A stretch of DNA of 64,000 nt. Origin: Gordonibacter sp. An230 (lineage in GTDB: Bacteria > Actinomycetota > Coriobacteriia > Coriobacteriales > Eggerthellaceae). Positions 9,592 through 16,954 of this stretch are shown here, one piece after another. The notes under the pieces are model-generated. The model saw only the letters and a program-made list of their open reading frames with translations, ran no database searches and was not told the DNA's origin. Location of the stretch: NCBI RefSeq assembly GCF_002159915.1, contig NZ_NFJP01000025.1, positions 1 through 64,000 of the forward strand, written 5' to 3'. The translations under genes were made by a program, and so were the position numbers. The stretch's first letter is position 1, and the number at the start of each line of letters is the position of its first letter.

Positions 9592-9608
9592 GTTATACAT
9601 CGTATAAC
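9592..9608. promoter_or_regulatory. Dyad operator 2, matching the site at 3948-3970
   Basis: GTTATAC and GTATAAC are perfect 7-base inverted arms around a 3-base spacer, upstream of the binding-protein start. The arms and spacer match the dyad between the YbtPQ-like and TetR genes, 5.6 kb away. This suggests one regulator controls both operons. Confidence 0.65.
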
Positions 9609-9720
9609 TAGCAATATGATAGCCGTATCTAACTTTTTTGGCAAGATTCAGTCTTACGGAGTCGGGACGTTCGGCTGCCTTGCATGTCACTATTCCCTCG
9701 CCGAGAGAGGGGGTGATTCT

Positions 9721-9870
9721 ATGCAGGACGTAAGGAACGCCGTCGGCAAGCTCGTCTGCCGTGCCGACGGGAAGTCGCATCGCGTCGAAATCGTGCGCAA
9801 GGGGCAGCTTACTGTTGTCTCGTTCGGACGCAACGGGTCCGTACGCGTGACCAACGCGTCGAAGCAGTAA
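9721..9870 (+). CDS. Small mobile-element protein (49 residues)
   Basis: 49 residues starting MQDVRNAVGKLVCRADG, preceded by GAGAGGGGGTGA as ribosome-binding site. Small proteins of this form (an N-terminal D-[VI]-RN-x-x-G-[KR]-LVCR stretch, then VEIVxKG and V-RF-like strands) accompany recombination modules of integrative elements in Firmicutes and Actinobacteria, as I recall them; their function is unknown. A terminator follows at 9911-9947, so it may be a short leader gene ahead of the sigma-like gene. The frame is open upstream, but only this ATG has a good ribosome-binding site. Confidence 0.6.
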   Translation: MQDVRNAVGKLVCRADGKSHRVEIVRKGQLTVVSFGRNGSVRVTNASKQ

Positions 9871-9910
9871 AAGAGACAGCCAATTAAAACCGAATACCCG
9901 CCGATCCGCC

Positions 9911-9947
9911 AGACGGACAGGAGCCAAGCGCCCTGCCCGTCTTTTTT
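9911..9947 (+). terminator. Rho-independent terminator
   Basis: AGACGGACAGG pairs imperfectly with CCCTGCCCGTCT and is followed by six T. It sits between the 49-residue gene and the sigma-like gene and may attenuate transcription into the module. Confidence 0.7.
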
Positions 9948-9997
9948 CGCACTTCGGTCGGCCGCCGCTCCTGCGGGCCGAACCCGAAGGAGCGAAC

Positions 9998-10450
9998 ATG
10001 ACACGGTTCTATGAGAGAGGAAATGTGGACGAGGCGCGGGGAGAGTACCGCATCGTGGTGGGGACGCCCGACGGCAAGCGGGTCGAGATTGACCTGCCGC
10101 GCCGCGTGTTCGAGGAGATTGAGGAGCTTCAGCGCGAGTTCTGGCGCACGGAGCGCCGCGAGGCCAGGCACTCCCTGAGTCTGGCCTCAATGGACGAAGC
10201 TGCCTTCTCCGAGAGCAATCCCGAGAAGGACCCGGAACGCGTCCTCGTCGAGCGCCTCGAGTCGGAGGCGCTGCTCCGGGCGTTCCAACAGATACCAGCC
10301 GTGCAGCGCAGGCGGTTCCTGCTGAGGCACCTGGTCGGAATGCCGACGGCGAGGATAGCCGAGATCGAAGGATGCTCTGACCGCGCGGTGCGCCGCAGCA
10401 TCGGGCTCGCGCGGGAGAACCTGAGGGAGATTCTCTCGTCCGACATTTAG
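9998..10450 (+). CDS. Sigma-70 region-4-like protein of an integrative element
   Basis: 150 residues, with an AAGGAG ribosome-binding site. The C-terminal part (about 85-148) resembles sigma region 4: LLRAFQQIPAVQRRRFLLRH, then LVGMPTARIAEIEGCSDRAV, a helix-turn-helix, then RRSIGLARENLREIL. The N-terminal part (EYRIVVGTPDGKRVEIDLPR) resembles the front end of sigma-like proteins found beside ICE recombinase genes. No region 2 is present, so it is probably an element-specific regulator rather than a full sigma factor. It lies between the small ORF and the PemK-like gene, all in the same direction. Confidence 0.75.
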   Translation: MTRFYERGNVDEARGEYRIVVGTPDGKRVEIDLPRRVFEEIEELQREFWRTERREARHSLSLASMDEAAFSESNPEKDPERVLVERLESEALLRAFQQIPAVQRRRFLLRHLVGMPTARIAEIEGCSDRAVRRSIGLARENLREILSSDI

Positions 10451-10625
10451 CCCTGTTTCCCCGGAGGGGGTTCCGAGCCGCGCGCCCGCCTGTCCGTCTT
10501 TATGAGGGCGGCACGCCCTTCGCGAACCTTGACATCTCCATACCCGCCCGCCCTGGAAAGGGCAAGAGCGCGCCACGCGATGAGGGTCCTCGCGGGCGGG
10601 CGGGAGCCGCGAAGGCGGCGTTTCA

Positions 10626-10659
10626 CGGCTGCGGGTCGGACGAACCCGGCCCGCAGCCG
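10626..10659 (+). other. 10-bp stem-loop ahead of the PemK-like gene
   Basis: CGGCTGCGGG and CCCGCAGCCG form a perfect 10-bp stem with a 14-base loop. No T-run follows, so it is not a standard terminator. It ends about 28 bases before the toxin-like gene start and could shape its leader RNA. Confidence 0.5.
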
Positions 10660-10687
10660 CTTACATAACCGACCCAGGAGGTGCCCT

Positions 10688-11200
10688 ATGAGCGAACATC
10701 CTCGCAGGGGCGATGTGTTCCTCGCGTTTCTCGACCCCGTGATCGGATGCGAGCAGGGAGGCACGCGCCCCGTCCTCATCGTCCAGAACGACGCCGGCAA
10801 TAAACGCAGCAGAACCGTTATAGTCGCCGCGATAACCAGCAAGCCGAAGCGCGCGCTGCCGACGCATGTCCCCGTTCCCGCAGTCGCCGGGCTGAGGGAG
10901 GAGTCCGTCGTGCTCCTCGAACAATTGAAGACCATCGACAAGGCGCGCCTGAGGGCGTATATCGGCCATATGGGGCAAAGCCAGATGGAAAAGGTGGACT
11001 CTGCGCTTGCAGTGAGCCTCGGAATCAAAGGGGCCGGGGACGGCTTCATGCTGCTGACGCTTTGCCGAAAGTGCCATCAAGCGTTCTGCGATTCCGGCGA
11101 CTACCTGGTGTACCGTTCCGACTTCCGGCAGGAAGAGCGCGAACCCTGCACCATCTGCAATACAAGAACGGGCTACGACTACAAGGTGGTAAAGAGGTGA
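10688..11200 (+). CDS. PemK/MazF-family protein with C-terminal Cys-rich extension
   Basis: 170 residues. The N-terminal about 115 residues match the MazF/PemK endoribonuclease fold: RRGDVFLAFLDPVIGCEQGG, RPVLIVQNDAGN, and later EESVVLLEQLKTIDKARL. The C-terminal extension has LCRKCHQAFC, and further on CTICNTRTGYDY, forming a likely zinc ribbon. Proteins with this arrangement recur beside ICE recombinases, usually without a recognisable antitoxin; none is obvious here either. The ATG at 10688 follows CCAGGAGGTGCC, a strong ribosome-binding site. It may act as a toxin or as an element regulator; I cannot tell which. Confidence 0.78.
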   Translation: MSEHPRRGDVFLAFLDPVIGCEQGGTRPVLIVQNDAGNKRSRTVIVAAITSKPKRALPTHVPVPAVAGLREESVVLLEQLKTIDKARLRAYIGHMGQSQMEKVDSALAVSLGIKGAGDGFMLLTLCRKCHQAFCDSGDYLVYRSDFRQEEREPCTICNTRTGYDYKVVKR

Positions 11201-11400
11201 CGGAGGATCGCGGCTTGAAATCGTTTGATGCGGAGGCACACGGATGTACGGTACATGTGCATTTTCGAGAGAAGCGAAAGAGCGAAACGTGCATCCCTCA
11301 AGTCACGGCATTTCTTCTCGACGCGATTGCTCAGCCATCGCAGGCCCGACAGCCGAAATCGCACAATTGCGAGAAGGAAGCACGTGATTTACGATCAGCC

Positions 11401-11425
11401 GCCGGATAGGGATTCCTTATCCGGC
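11401..11425. other. Hairpin upstream of recombinase
   Basis: GCCGGATA and TATCCGGC are inverted arms with GG/CC pairing inside. The hairpin lies 55 bases before the recombinase gene. Candidate operator or part of the recombinase leader; no T-run. The rest of 11201-11479 shows no gene. Confidence 0.45.
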
Positions 11426-11479
11426 GAAACTTGAAAACAGCAAAGTGGCGTAACGCTGTCCTGAAAGGATGGCTTTTGC

Positions 11480-13096
11480 ATGAAACGCGTATACTGCCTG
11501 TATCGGGTGTCCACGAAAGGACAAGTCGAGAAAGATGACATCCCGATGCAAAAGCAGGCGTGCCACGAATTCGTGGCCGAACAGTCGGACTGGCATATCG
11601 AAAAGGAGTTTTCCGAAAAAGGAGTGTCAGGCTTCAAAATTGCGGCAAAAGACCGTGATGCCATTCAAGATCTTCAGAAAGCTGCCGTCGAAAAAAAGTT
11701 CGACGTGCTGCTTGTTTTCATGTTCGACCGCATCGGTAGAAAAGAGGACGAGACCCCCTTCGTCGTGGAGTGGTTTGTCCGTCAAGGGGTCGAAGTGTGG
11801 AGCGTAAAAGAAGGCCAGCAGAGGTTTGACACCCATGTCGATAAGCTGCTCAACTACATTCGGTTTTGGCAGGCATCGGGCGAGAGCATCAAGACCTCCA
11901 TCAGAACAAGAACCCGGATGGAACAGCTTGTAAAGGAGGGACATTTCAAAGGGGGGACAGCGCCTTATGGCTATCGCCTCGTTCACAAGGGTCGCGTCAA
12001 CAAACGCGGGCACGAGGTATTTGATCTCGAGATCGACGAGTACGAGTCCACGGTCGTCCGTAGGATTTTCCATCTTCACACCGCCTACGGAATGGGCCCT
12101 CAAACCCTCTCTCGACGCCTTACGGAGGACGGCGTTCTCAACCGTGCAGGAAGGAACTTCGTCGCGCCCTCGATACGCAACATCCTAACGAATCCAATTT
12201 ATAAAGGCGTTCTTCGTTTTGGGGAAACACTTTCCGAGCCTTTCGAGCACCTGAAAATCATCGACGATGAAACGTTCCGCCTCTCGCAAGAGCTGATGGA
12301 GCAACGATCGCGAAACAGAGAAGAGCTGAGGCGTGTTCCGAGGCGCCTCGCGAAAAACTGCCTCTTGGTTGGAAACATCTTCTGTGGTCACTGCGGAGGA
12401 CGGCTTGTCACCTCGACGGCGGGAACAAGATACCAAAGAGCCAACGGAGAGGAAGTCTATCGGCGCTGGTGGCGATACCTGTGCTACAACCGAGTTCGTC
12501 ACAAGGGAGAATGCTGCGGACAGACTGGCTACTCCGCAGAACGAATCGACGAAGCCGTAAGGGAAAGCATACGAAAGCTGCTCGATGGGCTTAAAAAGAT
12601 TCCCATGCAGACCGTCGTGGAGAGGCGCTACGGATTGGCGGTGGACGATCTGGAAAAGCGACTCAACGAAGCACGGCGCATCGAGGCAAAAAGCGAACGG
12701 GGAATCAAAGCCTTGAAGGCCGAGCTTGCCCCCGCTCTTATGGGGGAAAGCAAATTCGACCCCGATCTCCTTGGGGATGCCATACAAGCCGCCCAAGTCG
12801 AACTAGACGAAGCAAGGCGGTTGGTCAACAACCTCGAAAACGAGCTTGCAGATACGGAGACGATAATCCGCACGCTCGAAAGGCAGCATAGTCGTTTGGT
12901 AAGCCTCTCTGAGCTATTCGACGGCTGCGATCTCGATGCCCAAAGAATGGTTATCAGCCAACTGGTCGATGGCGTATATGTCTCATCTGGATACCAGATT
13001 GAACTAAGGCTCAACGTCACGTTGGAGCAATACGTAGAATGCATGGACGAAGCAAGAGCAGGAGGTGAGAAAACGACAATGGTACTGACCGCATGA
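11480..13096 (+). CDS. Large serine recombinase (integrase of the element)
   Basis: 538 residues. The N-terminal resolvase domain starts RVYCLYRVSTKGQVE with catalytic Ser11, followed by VFMFDRIGRKEDE. A recombinase domain follows (about 170-270: GTAPYGYRL, then IRNILTNPIYKGVLRFGE). A zinc-ribbon region has CGHCGGRL and CYNRVRHKGECCG, and a coiled coil spans about 385-490. This is the TndX/TnpX-like architecture of ICE integrases, which cut and rejoin attachment sites without needing a tRNA target. Length is normal and no disruption is seen. It is the last gene of the module and points toward the tRNA-Ala gene 80 bases beyond, so an element end probably lies between them. Attachment sites cannot be identified from one copy. 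Confidence 0.93.
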   Translation: MKRVYCLYRVSTKGQVEKDDIPMQKQACHEFVAEQSDWHIEKEFSEKGVSGFKIAAKDRDAIQDLQKAAVEKKFDVLLVFMFDRIGRKEDETPFVVEWFVRQGVEVWSVKEGQQRFDTHVDKLLNYIRFWQASGESIKTSIRTRTRMEQLVKEGHFKGGTAPYGYRLVHKGRVNKRGHEVFDLEIDEYESTVVRRIFHLHTAYGMGPQTLSRRLTEDGVLNRAGRNFVAPSIRNILTNPIYKGVLRFGETLSEPFEHLKIIDDETFRLSQELMEQRSRNREELRRVPRRLAKNCLLVGNIFCGHCGGRLVTSTAGTRYQRANGEEVYRRWWRYLCYNRVRHKGECCGQTGYSAERIDEAVRESIRKLLDGLKKIPMQTVVERRYGLAVDDLEKRLNEARRIEAKSERGIKALKAELAPALMGESKFDPDLLGDAIQAAQVELDEARRLVNNLENELADTETIIRTLERQHSRLVSLSELFDGCDLDAQRMVISQLVDGVYVSSGYQIELRLNVTLEQYVECMDEARAGGEKTTMVLTA

Positions 13097-13129
13097 TTGC
13101 CGACAGGCACATTGATCATTCTTGATTCC

Positions 13130-13168
13130 GAAAATAAAAAACGGTCGTCAGTTATCGCCGACGACCGT
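13130..13168 (-). terminator. Terminator of tRNA-Ala
   Basis: On the minus strand the tRNA is followed by the 9-bp stem ACGGTCGTC/GACGACCGT and then TTTTTTATTTT, a clear rho-independent terminator. Confidence 0.85.
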
Positions 13169-13176
13169 ATTGAGTT

Positions 13177-13252
13177 TGGTGGAGCATAGGGGGATCGAAC
13201 CCCTGACCTCGGCATTGCGAACGCCGCGCTCTCCCAGCTGAGCTAATGCCCC
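13177..13252 (-). tRNA. tRNA-Ala (anticodon CGC)
   Basis: 76 bases including an encoded CCA. The acceptor arms GGGGCAT and ATGCTCC pair (one G-T), the D-arm is GCTCAGCTGGGAGAGC, the anticodon loop is TTCGCAA giving CGC, and the T-arm is GGGGTTCGATCCCC. It lies immediately beyond the serine recombinase and is intact, so if an element inserted here it did not disrupt the gene. Confidence 0.95.
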
Positions 13253-13332
13253 ATATTCAAATGTCAAACGCGCTCAGCAATTGTACATTTCCCTGCTTGG
13301 GATGGAAAGTGCTTATCGTATAACTACTATTA

Positions 13333-13357
13333 GCACTCCCAGCTGAGCTACATCCCC
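13333..13357 (-). pseudogene. 5' fragment of a second tRNA gene
   Basis: 25 bases on the minus strand read GGGGATGTAGCTCAGCTGGG followed by AGTGC, a perfect acceptor 5' strand plus D-arm. After this the sequence diverges, with no anticodon or T-arm that fits. It is 80 bases from the intact tRNA-Ala and differs from it in the acceptor stem, so it is a remnant of another tRNA, not a simple duplication. It probably marks a past insertion or recombination. Confidence 0.65.
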
Positions 13358-13463
13358 ACGGGTTATGTGCGCTCTCGCGCGGGGAACTATTTTGCCGGTA
13401 ATGGAAGCGTTTGTCAAATGGGGATTCGAAATGTTCATAGAACGTGCGGGTTGCTGGCAGATG

Positions 13464-13709
13464 CTAGACACCTCTGCCCCCTTCCGCAGGATCGAAGTCG
13501 TCATCATCGTCGATGTACTTCAAAATGTCGCCCGGCTCGCATTCGAGAACTTTGCAGATTGCATTGAGCGTTGAGAAGCGGATGGCCTTGATCTTGCCTG
13601 TCTTTATGCGCGACATGTTCACGTTGGTGATGCCAACTTTATCAGCGAGATCATTGAGCGACATGTTGCGGTCGGCCATGACGCGGTCCAGATGGAGAAT
13701 GATGGACAT
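13464..13709 (-). CDS. XRE-family helix-turn-helix regulator (YozG-like)
   Basis: 81 residues consisting almost only of one helix-turn-helix: NMSLNDLADKVGITNVNMSRIKTGKIKAIRF with the recognition helix near residues 27-36. The tail is acidic (DDDDDFDPAEGG). It starts 10 bases after the DUF2975 gene, the usual partner of this regulator type, and is probably cotranscribed with it. Function is unknown. The pair is noticeably AT-richer than its neighbours. Confidence 0.85.
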   Translation of the reverse strand: MSIILHLDRVMADRNMSLNDLADKVGITNVNMSRIKTGKIKAIRFSTLNAICKVLECEPGDILKYIDDDDDFDPAEGGRGV

Positions 13710-13718
13710 CGCCGACGC

Positions 13719-14264
13719 CTAAAGGGTTTCGTCCGAAAATTCTTGCAGAAGGACGCCATATTTGAATACGAAAGAGAAAGCGTAAACTACAGCTGCAGCT
13801 ATGAAAGGCGTGAAGTTAACAGTTACTATTGCACTGTTTGTAGAAATATAGCCTGAATTGATTATGTCAATTTGCATAACCGCCACGGCGTTGGTCGCAA
13901 CCATGTCTAGAATCGCATAAAGTAGAAGCAAAGCTGCTATTATCCTCAAACGCTTTACTTGCGACATGGCGAAAGGAGTCTCTCCTTTCGCCGTATTGGA
14001 AAAAATACTTATGAATACGACAAAAAGTGACGCGATGATAAAGCCGTAAGCAAGATAAAGCAGAATGCTGAAGAAACTAATTCTGCCATCCTGGGCAATA
14101 ACAAGACCGGGATTAAACATCGACAAAAGCATCGCACCTACAACAAGTATCCAATAAATACATATTAACCCGAAGACCACTTTTAAACCCACGCTTATGC
14201 AGTTGCAAATTTTCCTAGTTTTTTGAAGAGAGTTATTAGCTTCCTCAAGCTCAACATCAAGCAT
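13719..14264 (-). CDS. DUF2975 membrane protein
   Basis: 181 residues with four likely membrane helices at about 25-45, 65-90, 110-130 and 147-168. It ends in EFSDETL, and the stretch GETPFAMSQVKRLRIIA in the loop before helix 3 is characteristic of DUF2975 proteins. The ATG is preceded by AGGTGG. AT-rich codon use (many AAA, ATA, TTA) sets it apart from the host and suggests horizontal transfer. It is paired with the YozG-like regulator downstream. Function is unknown. Confidence 0.8.
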   Translation of the reverse strand: MLDVELEEANNSLQKTRKICNCISVGLKVVFGLICIYWILVVGAMLLSMFNPGLVIAQDGRISFFSILLYLAYGFIIASLFVVFISIFSNTAKGETPFAMSQVKRLRIIAALLLLYAILDMVATNAVAVMQIDIINSGYISTNSAIVTVNFTPFIAAAVVYAFSFVFKYGVLLQEFSDETL

Positions 14265-14318
14265 ACGTCCACCTAAAATAGTCCGTTTATCAACTACGAC
14301 AACTATATATCAGCATAA

Positions 14319-14346
14319 AAAGCCCCTCTCGTTTGAAAGGGGCTTT
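14319..14346 (-). terminator. Terminator after the peptide gene
   Basis: AAAGCCCCT/AGGGGCTTT form a 9-bp stem with a 10-base loop, reading into a run of T on the minus strand. It starts 19 bases after the stop of the 28-residue peptide gene and so closes the radical SAM cassette. Confidence 0.8.
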
Positions 14347-14365
14347 CGAAGAACCAAAAAAATGA

Positions 14366-14452
14366 CTAGAGGCCAGGAGCGAAGCATATCCCACCTGCAA
14401 TACCGATGTATGGGCAAACCCCTCGCGAATCGTCCTCACTGTAGAACAGCAT
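14366..14452 (-). CDS. Candidate RiPP precursor peptide (28 residues)
   Basis: A 28-residue peptide starting MLFYSEDDSRG with core VCPYIGIAGGICFAPGL. It has Cys13 and Cys23 separated by nine residues and a Gly-rich centre. The ATG lies 2 bases after the radical SAM stop codon, and a near-ideal Shine-Dalgarno AGGAGGTG sits inside the last codons of that gene, six bases before the ATG. A terminator follows within 20 bases. So it is the natural second gene of a two-gene operon. The short acidic leader and small Cys-containing core suit modification by the neighbouring SPASM enzyme, for example to a thioether-bridged (sactipeptide or ranthipeptide) product. The modification itself is inferred. 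No exporter or protease gene is adjacent. Confidence 0.75.
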   Translation of the reverse strand: MLFYSEDDSRGVCPYIGIAGGICFAPGL

Positions 14453-14453
14453 A

Positions 14454-15746
14454 TTACGCACCTCCTCTCTTGTTCTCTATTGCGGCTTTCATGGCCGCTC
14501 CTAAACGGTCGTAGAACTCTAGGGTCATCGCGCAGTAGGAGTCGGGCGACTCCAGACTGCCCGATGCGAACAGCGAGCGGGCTCGGCAGCCTCCCCCGCA
14601 GATTCGCTCGTAACGGCACGTGGCGCAGCCCTCGAAGTTGGCGGCATCCAGGGCGCGGCACCGTGCGGATACCTCGCTTTCCAGCGCCTCCGCAAGCGTG
14701 CCGGCGAAGACGTTGCCCATCGCCAGCTCGGGGCGGTGAAGCATATGGCACGGGTAGACGGTGCCGTCGGCGGCGATGCTCACGCCGCGATAGCCGGCGC
14801 CGCAGTTCCTCTTCACCGTGAGGTTCAGGCCCACGGGGGCATCCATGAGGGCGAGCGGCTTGCCGCCGTCCAGCGTGAGGATGCTCGCGCCCAGCTTCCG
14901 GAGAGCCTCCTCGTCGGGCAGCAGGGCGGCCAGCTCGTCGTCGGGCGCGCACGTGAGCAGGCTGAAGTTCAAAGTGGCGCCCAGGTCTTTCGACAGGCGG
15001 ACGTAATCGGCCAAATCGTCGATGTTGCGCTTGTGCACCGTGGGAATGATGTGCGCCTGGATGCCGGCGGCCTGAACGGCCTTGACCGCGGCCACCAGCT
15101 CGTCGAAGCGCTGCTCTTCCCGGATATAGGCGGGGGCTGATGCCGAGCTGCCGTCGAACGAGATGGATACGCAGTCGACATTCGGCGCGAGCGCGGCCAG
15201 AGCCTCATCGGCAAGGCAGGTGCCGTTCGAGAGCACGGTGACGGACTTGATGCCGCAGGTGCGCTTGGCGTAGGCCACGATGTCGGGCAGGTCGTCGCGC
15301 AGGAACGGCTCACCGCCCGAGATGATGAGCGTGGCAAGGCCGGCGGCGGCCAGCTCGTCGAGGGCACGCTCGATGGCTTCCAGCGGGGCATCTGGCAGGC
15401 AGTTGCGCTGGTCGTCATACGAGTAGCAGCCCACACAGTTCAAGTTGCAACGCTGCGTGACGTGCAGGTAGGCGGACACCACGGCGTCGGCGGGCTTCTC
15501 GTCGCTGAAGAAACCGCCGCGAACCAGATGCTCGAGCAGAGCCGCATCGACGGCGGCTACATCTTCTTCGGGCACGTCTTCCTCAAACAAGCGCGCGCAA
15601 ACAGCAGCCCCTTCCTGAGTGAGGCCAATCGCGTAACCTGTGTCAAGGGACCCCACCATGGGTATCCCTGCGAAATCGAACGACACCACCTTTTCGGCGA
15701 ACCTCAACGCAGACTCCTCACCGCGTCCCTCCCGTACAGAGTACAT
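14454..15746 (-). CDS. Radical SAM/SPASM peptide maturase
   Basis: 430 residues. The N-terminal about 85 residues (VVSFDFAGIPMVGSLDTGYA, ending LLEHLVRGGFF) look like a PqqD-type precursor-binding (RRE) domain. The radical SAM core follows with CNLNCVGC, the CX3CX2C ligand set for the SAM-binding cluster, and LIISGGEPFLR. The C terminus has SPASM ligands: NCGAGYRGVSIAADGTVYPC, CATCRYERICGGGC and a final Cys. Such enzymes install cross-links in ribosomal peptides. The start ATG at 15746 has GAAGGTG upstream; a TTG 42 bases further in (after GAGGAG) is an alternative. The candidate substrate gene follows directly. A LysR gene is divergent, 232 bases away. Confidence 0.9.
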   Translation of the reverse strand: MYSVREGRGEESALRFAEKVVSFDFAGIPMVGSLDTGYAIGLTQEGAAVCARLFEEDVPEEDVAAVDAALLEHLVRGGFFSDEKPADAVVSAYLHVTQRCNLNCVGCYSYDDQRNCLPDAPLEAIERALDELAAAGLATLIISGGEPFLRDDLPDIVAYAKRTCGIKSVTVLSNGTCLADEALAALAPNVDCVSISFDGSSASAPAYIREEQRFDELVAAVKAVQAAGIQAHIIPTVHKRNIDDLADYVRLSKDLGATLNFSLLTCAPDDELAALLPDEEALRKLGASILTLDGGKPLALMDAPVGLNLTVKRNCGAGYRGVSIAADGTVYPCHMLHRPELAMGNVFAGTLAEALESEVSARCRALDAANFEGCATCRYERICGGGCRARSLFASGSLESPDSYCAMTLEFYDRLGAAMKAAIENKRGGA

Positions 15747-15820
15747 ACTATACACCTTCAAACGGACAACCTGAACGCAAGAGGTAAGAAACAAGGAAAC
15801 AAGATTATCCCCTCCATTAG

Positions 15821-15838
15821 TGTAATCTTATGGTTACA
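15821..15838. promoter_or_regulatory. LysR-type dyad between rSAM and LysR genes
   Basis: TGTAA and TTACA flank 8 bases, an interrupted dyad containing T-N11-A-like spacing as in LysR-type operators. It lies in the gap between the divergent radical SAM and LysR genes. Candidate binding site of that LysR protein. Confidence 0.5.
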
Positions 15839-15978
15839 TTCGCAATTACCATTCTCCATCTGGGAAAACAATCTAATTTAAGTCGCCAAGAAAAAGACCT
15901 CAATTTAATGTTTTGCGATAAAATACGACAGGCAGGCAGAAGCCGACGAGCACCCTTTCGGCAGGAAAGCTGACCACA

Positions 15979-16893
15979 GTGAATATCAACCAGTTGGAGT
16001 ATTTTGTAGCAACCGTGCGGCATGGCAGTTTCTCGTCAGCCGCAAAAGAGCTCTTCGTCGCTCCGCAAACCGTCTCGAAAGCAGTCAACGACCTCGAGCG
16101 AGAGCTTCGCGTCAGCCTATATGAGCGAACGAAACGAAGCATCGAGCCAACCCCGTTCGGGCAGATGCTCTCGGCGCGTGCCTCGGAGATACTCTCGCGC
16201 TTGGCCGAACTCGAATCCCTCGCAAAGAACCAGGCATCCTCGCAGACCGAGGAAGGGTCGGCCACTTTCGCCATCGCTTGCTCTCCATGCCGGGGAAACG
16301 CATTGCTCCCGAGCGATTTCAAACCTTTCGACGAAGCGCATCCGCACATCAGGCTCGAACGAACCTTCCATCCGAGCGGAGTGTGCCTTGCCGCCCTCGA
16401 AGAGGGCGTGGTGGATGCGGCCATCGTCACAGGGCGCGTGACGAAGCCCGGAATCGAGTGCGTGCATTTGCTGTCGTCTTCCCTCAGCCTCGTGGTCTCG
16501 CAAAACCATCCTCTCGCCGATCGAAGCAGCGTCGCCCTCGACGAACTGCATGGCACACCGATCGCGGAACCCGAGGATTTGCGTTACTGCCGCAGCGTCA
16601 TCGCCATACGCCTGATGGCAAAGGGAGTCGATCCGGATTTCGTCATCTTGCCGCCTTACGTTGCAAGCCATCGAGCGTTCCTCGAAGACGAGATGGGCGC
16701 ATTCTTCGCCATGAACGACCCCACCCTCGCCGCACTTTACCCTAAAGCCGTCGTGCTCCCCGTCGCCCCCGAGGACCCCGTGTCCATTCCGCTGTGCCTG
16801 GCATACGCGCAAAACAGCGACAACCGCGTACTGGCTACTGTCGAAAGCTACCTGATCAACCTGGCCGCGCGCATGCGCAAGCGGGGCCGATGA
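15979..16893 (+). CDS. LysR-family transcriptional regulator
   Basis: 304 residues from a GTG start preceded by AGGAAAG. The N-terminal winged helix is classic LysR: MNINQLEYFVATVRHGSFSS, AAKELFVAPQTVSKAVNDLE and LFERTKR-like LYERTKRSIEPTPFG. Residues from about 95 form the periplasmic-binding-like effector domain. It is divergent from the radical SAM/peptide cassette with a dyad between them, so it may control that operon as well as itself. The ligand is unknown. Downstream genes run in the same direction but are unrelated. Confidence 0.9.
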   Translation: MNINQLEYFVATVRHGSFSSAAKELFVAPQTVSKAVNDLERELRVSLYERTKRSIEPTPFGQMLSARASEILSRLAELESLAKNQASSQTEEGSATFAIACSPCRGNALLPSDFKPFDEAHPHIRLERTFHPSGVCLAALEEGVVDAAIVTGRVTKPGIECVHLLSSSLSLVVSQNHPLADRSSVALDELHGTPIAEPEDLRYCRSVIAIRLMAKGVDPDFVILPPYVASHRAFLEDEMGAFFAMNDPTLAALYPKAVVLPVAPEDPVSIPLCLAYAQNSDNRVLATVESYLINLAARMRKRGR

Positions 16894-16954
16894 CCGCCCA
16901 AGCCCCGCTACCCCGACATCTCGCGCGCCGCGGACCGAGTAGAAAGGAAACCGT

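Noticed and set aside
13314-13326. ATCGTATAACTA resembling half of the TetR dyad
   Set aside because: Only one arm matches and no partner arm is present, so it is probably chance.
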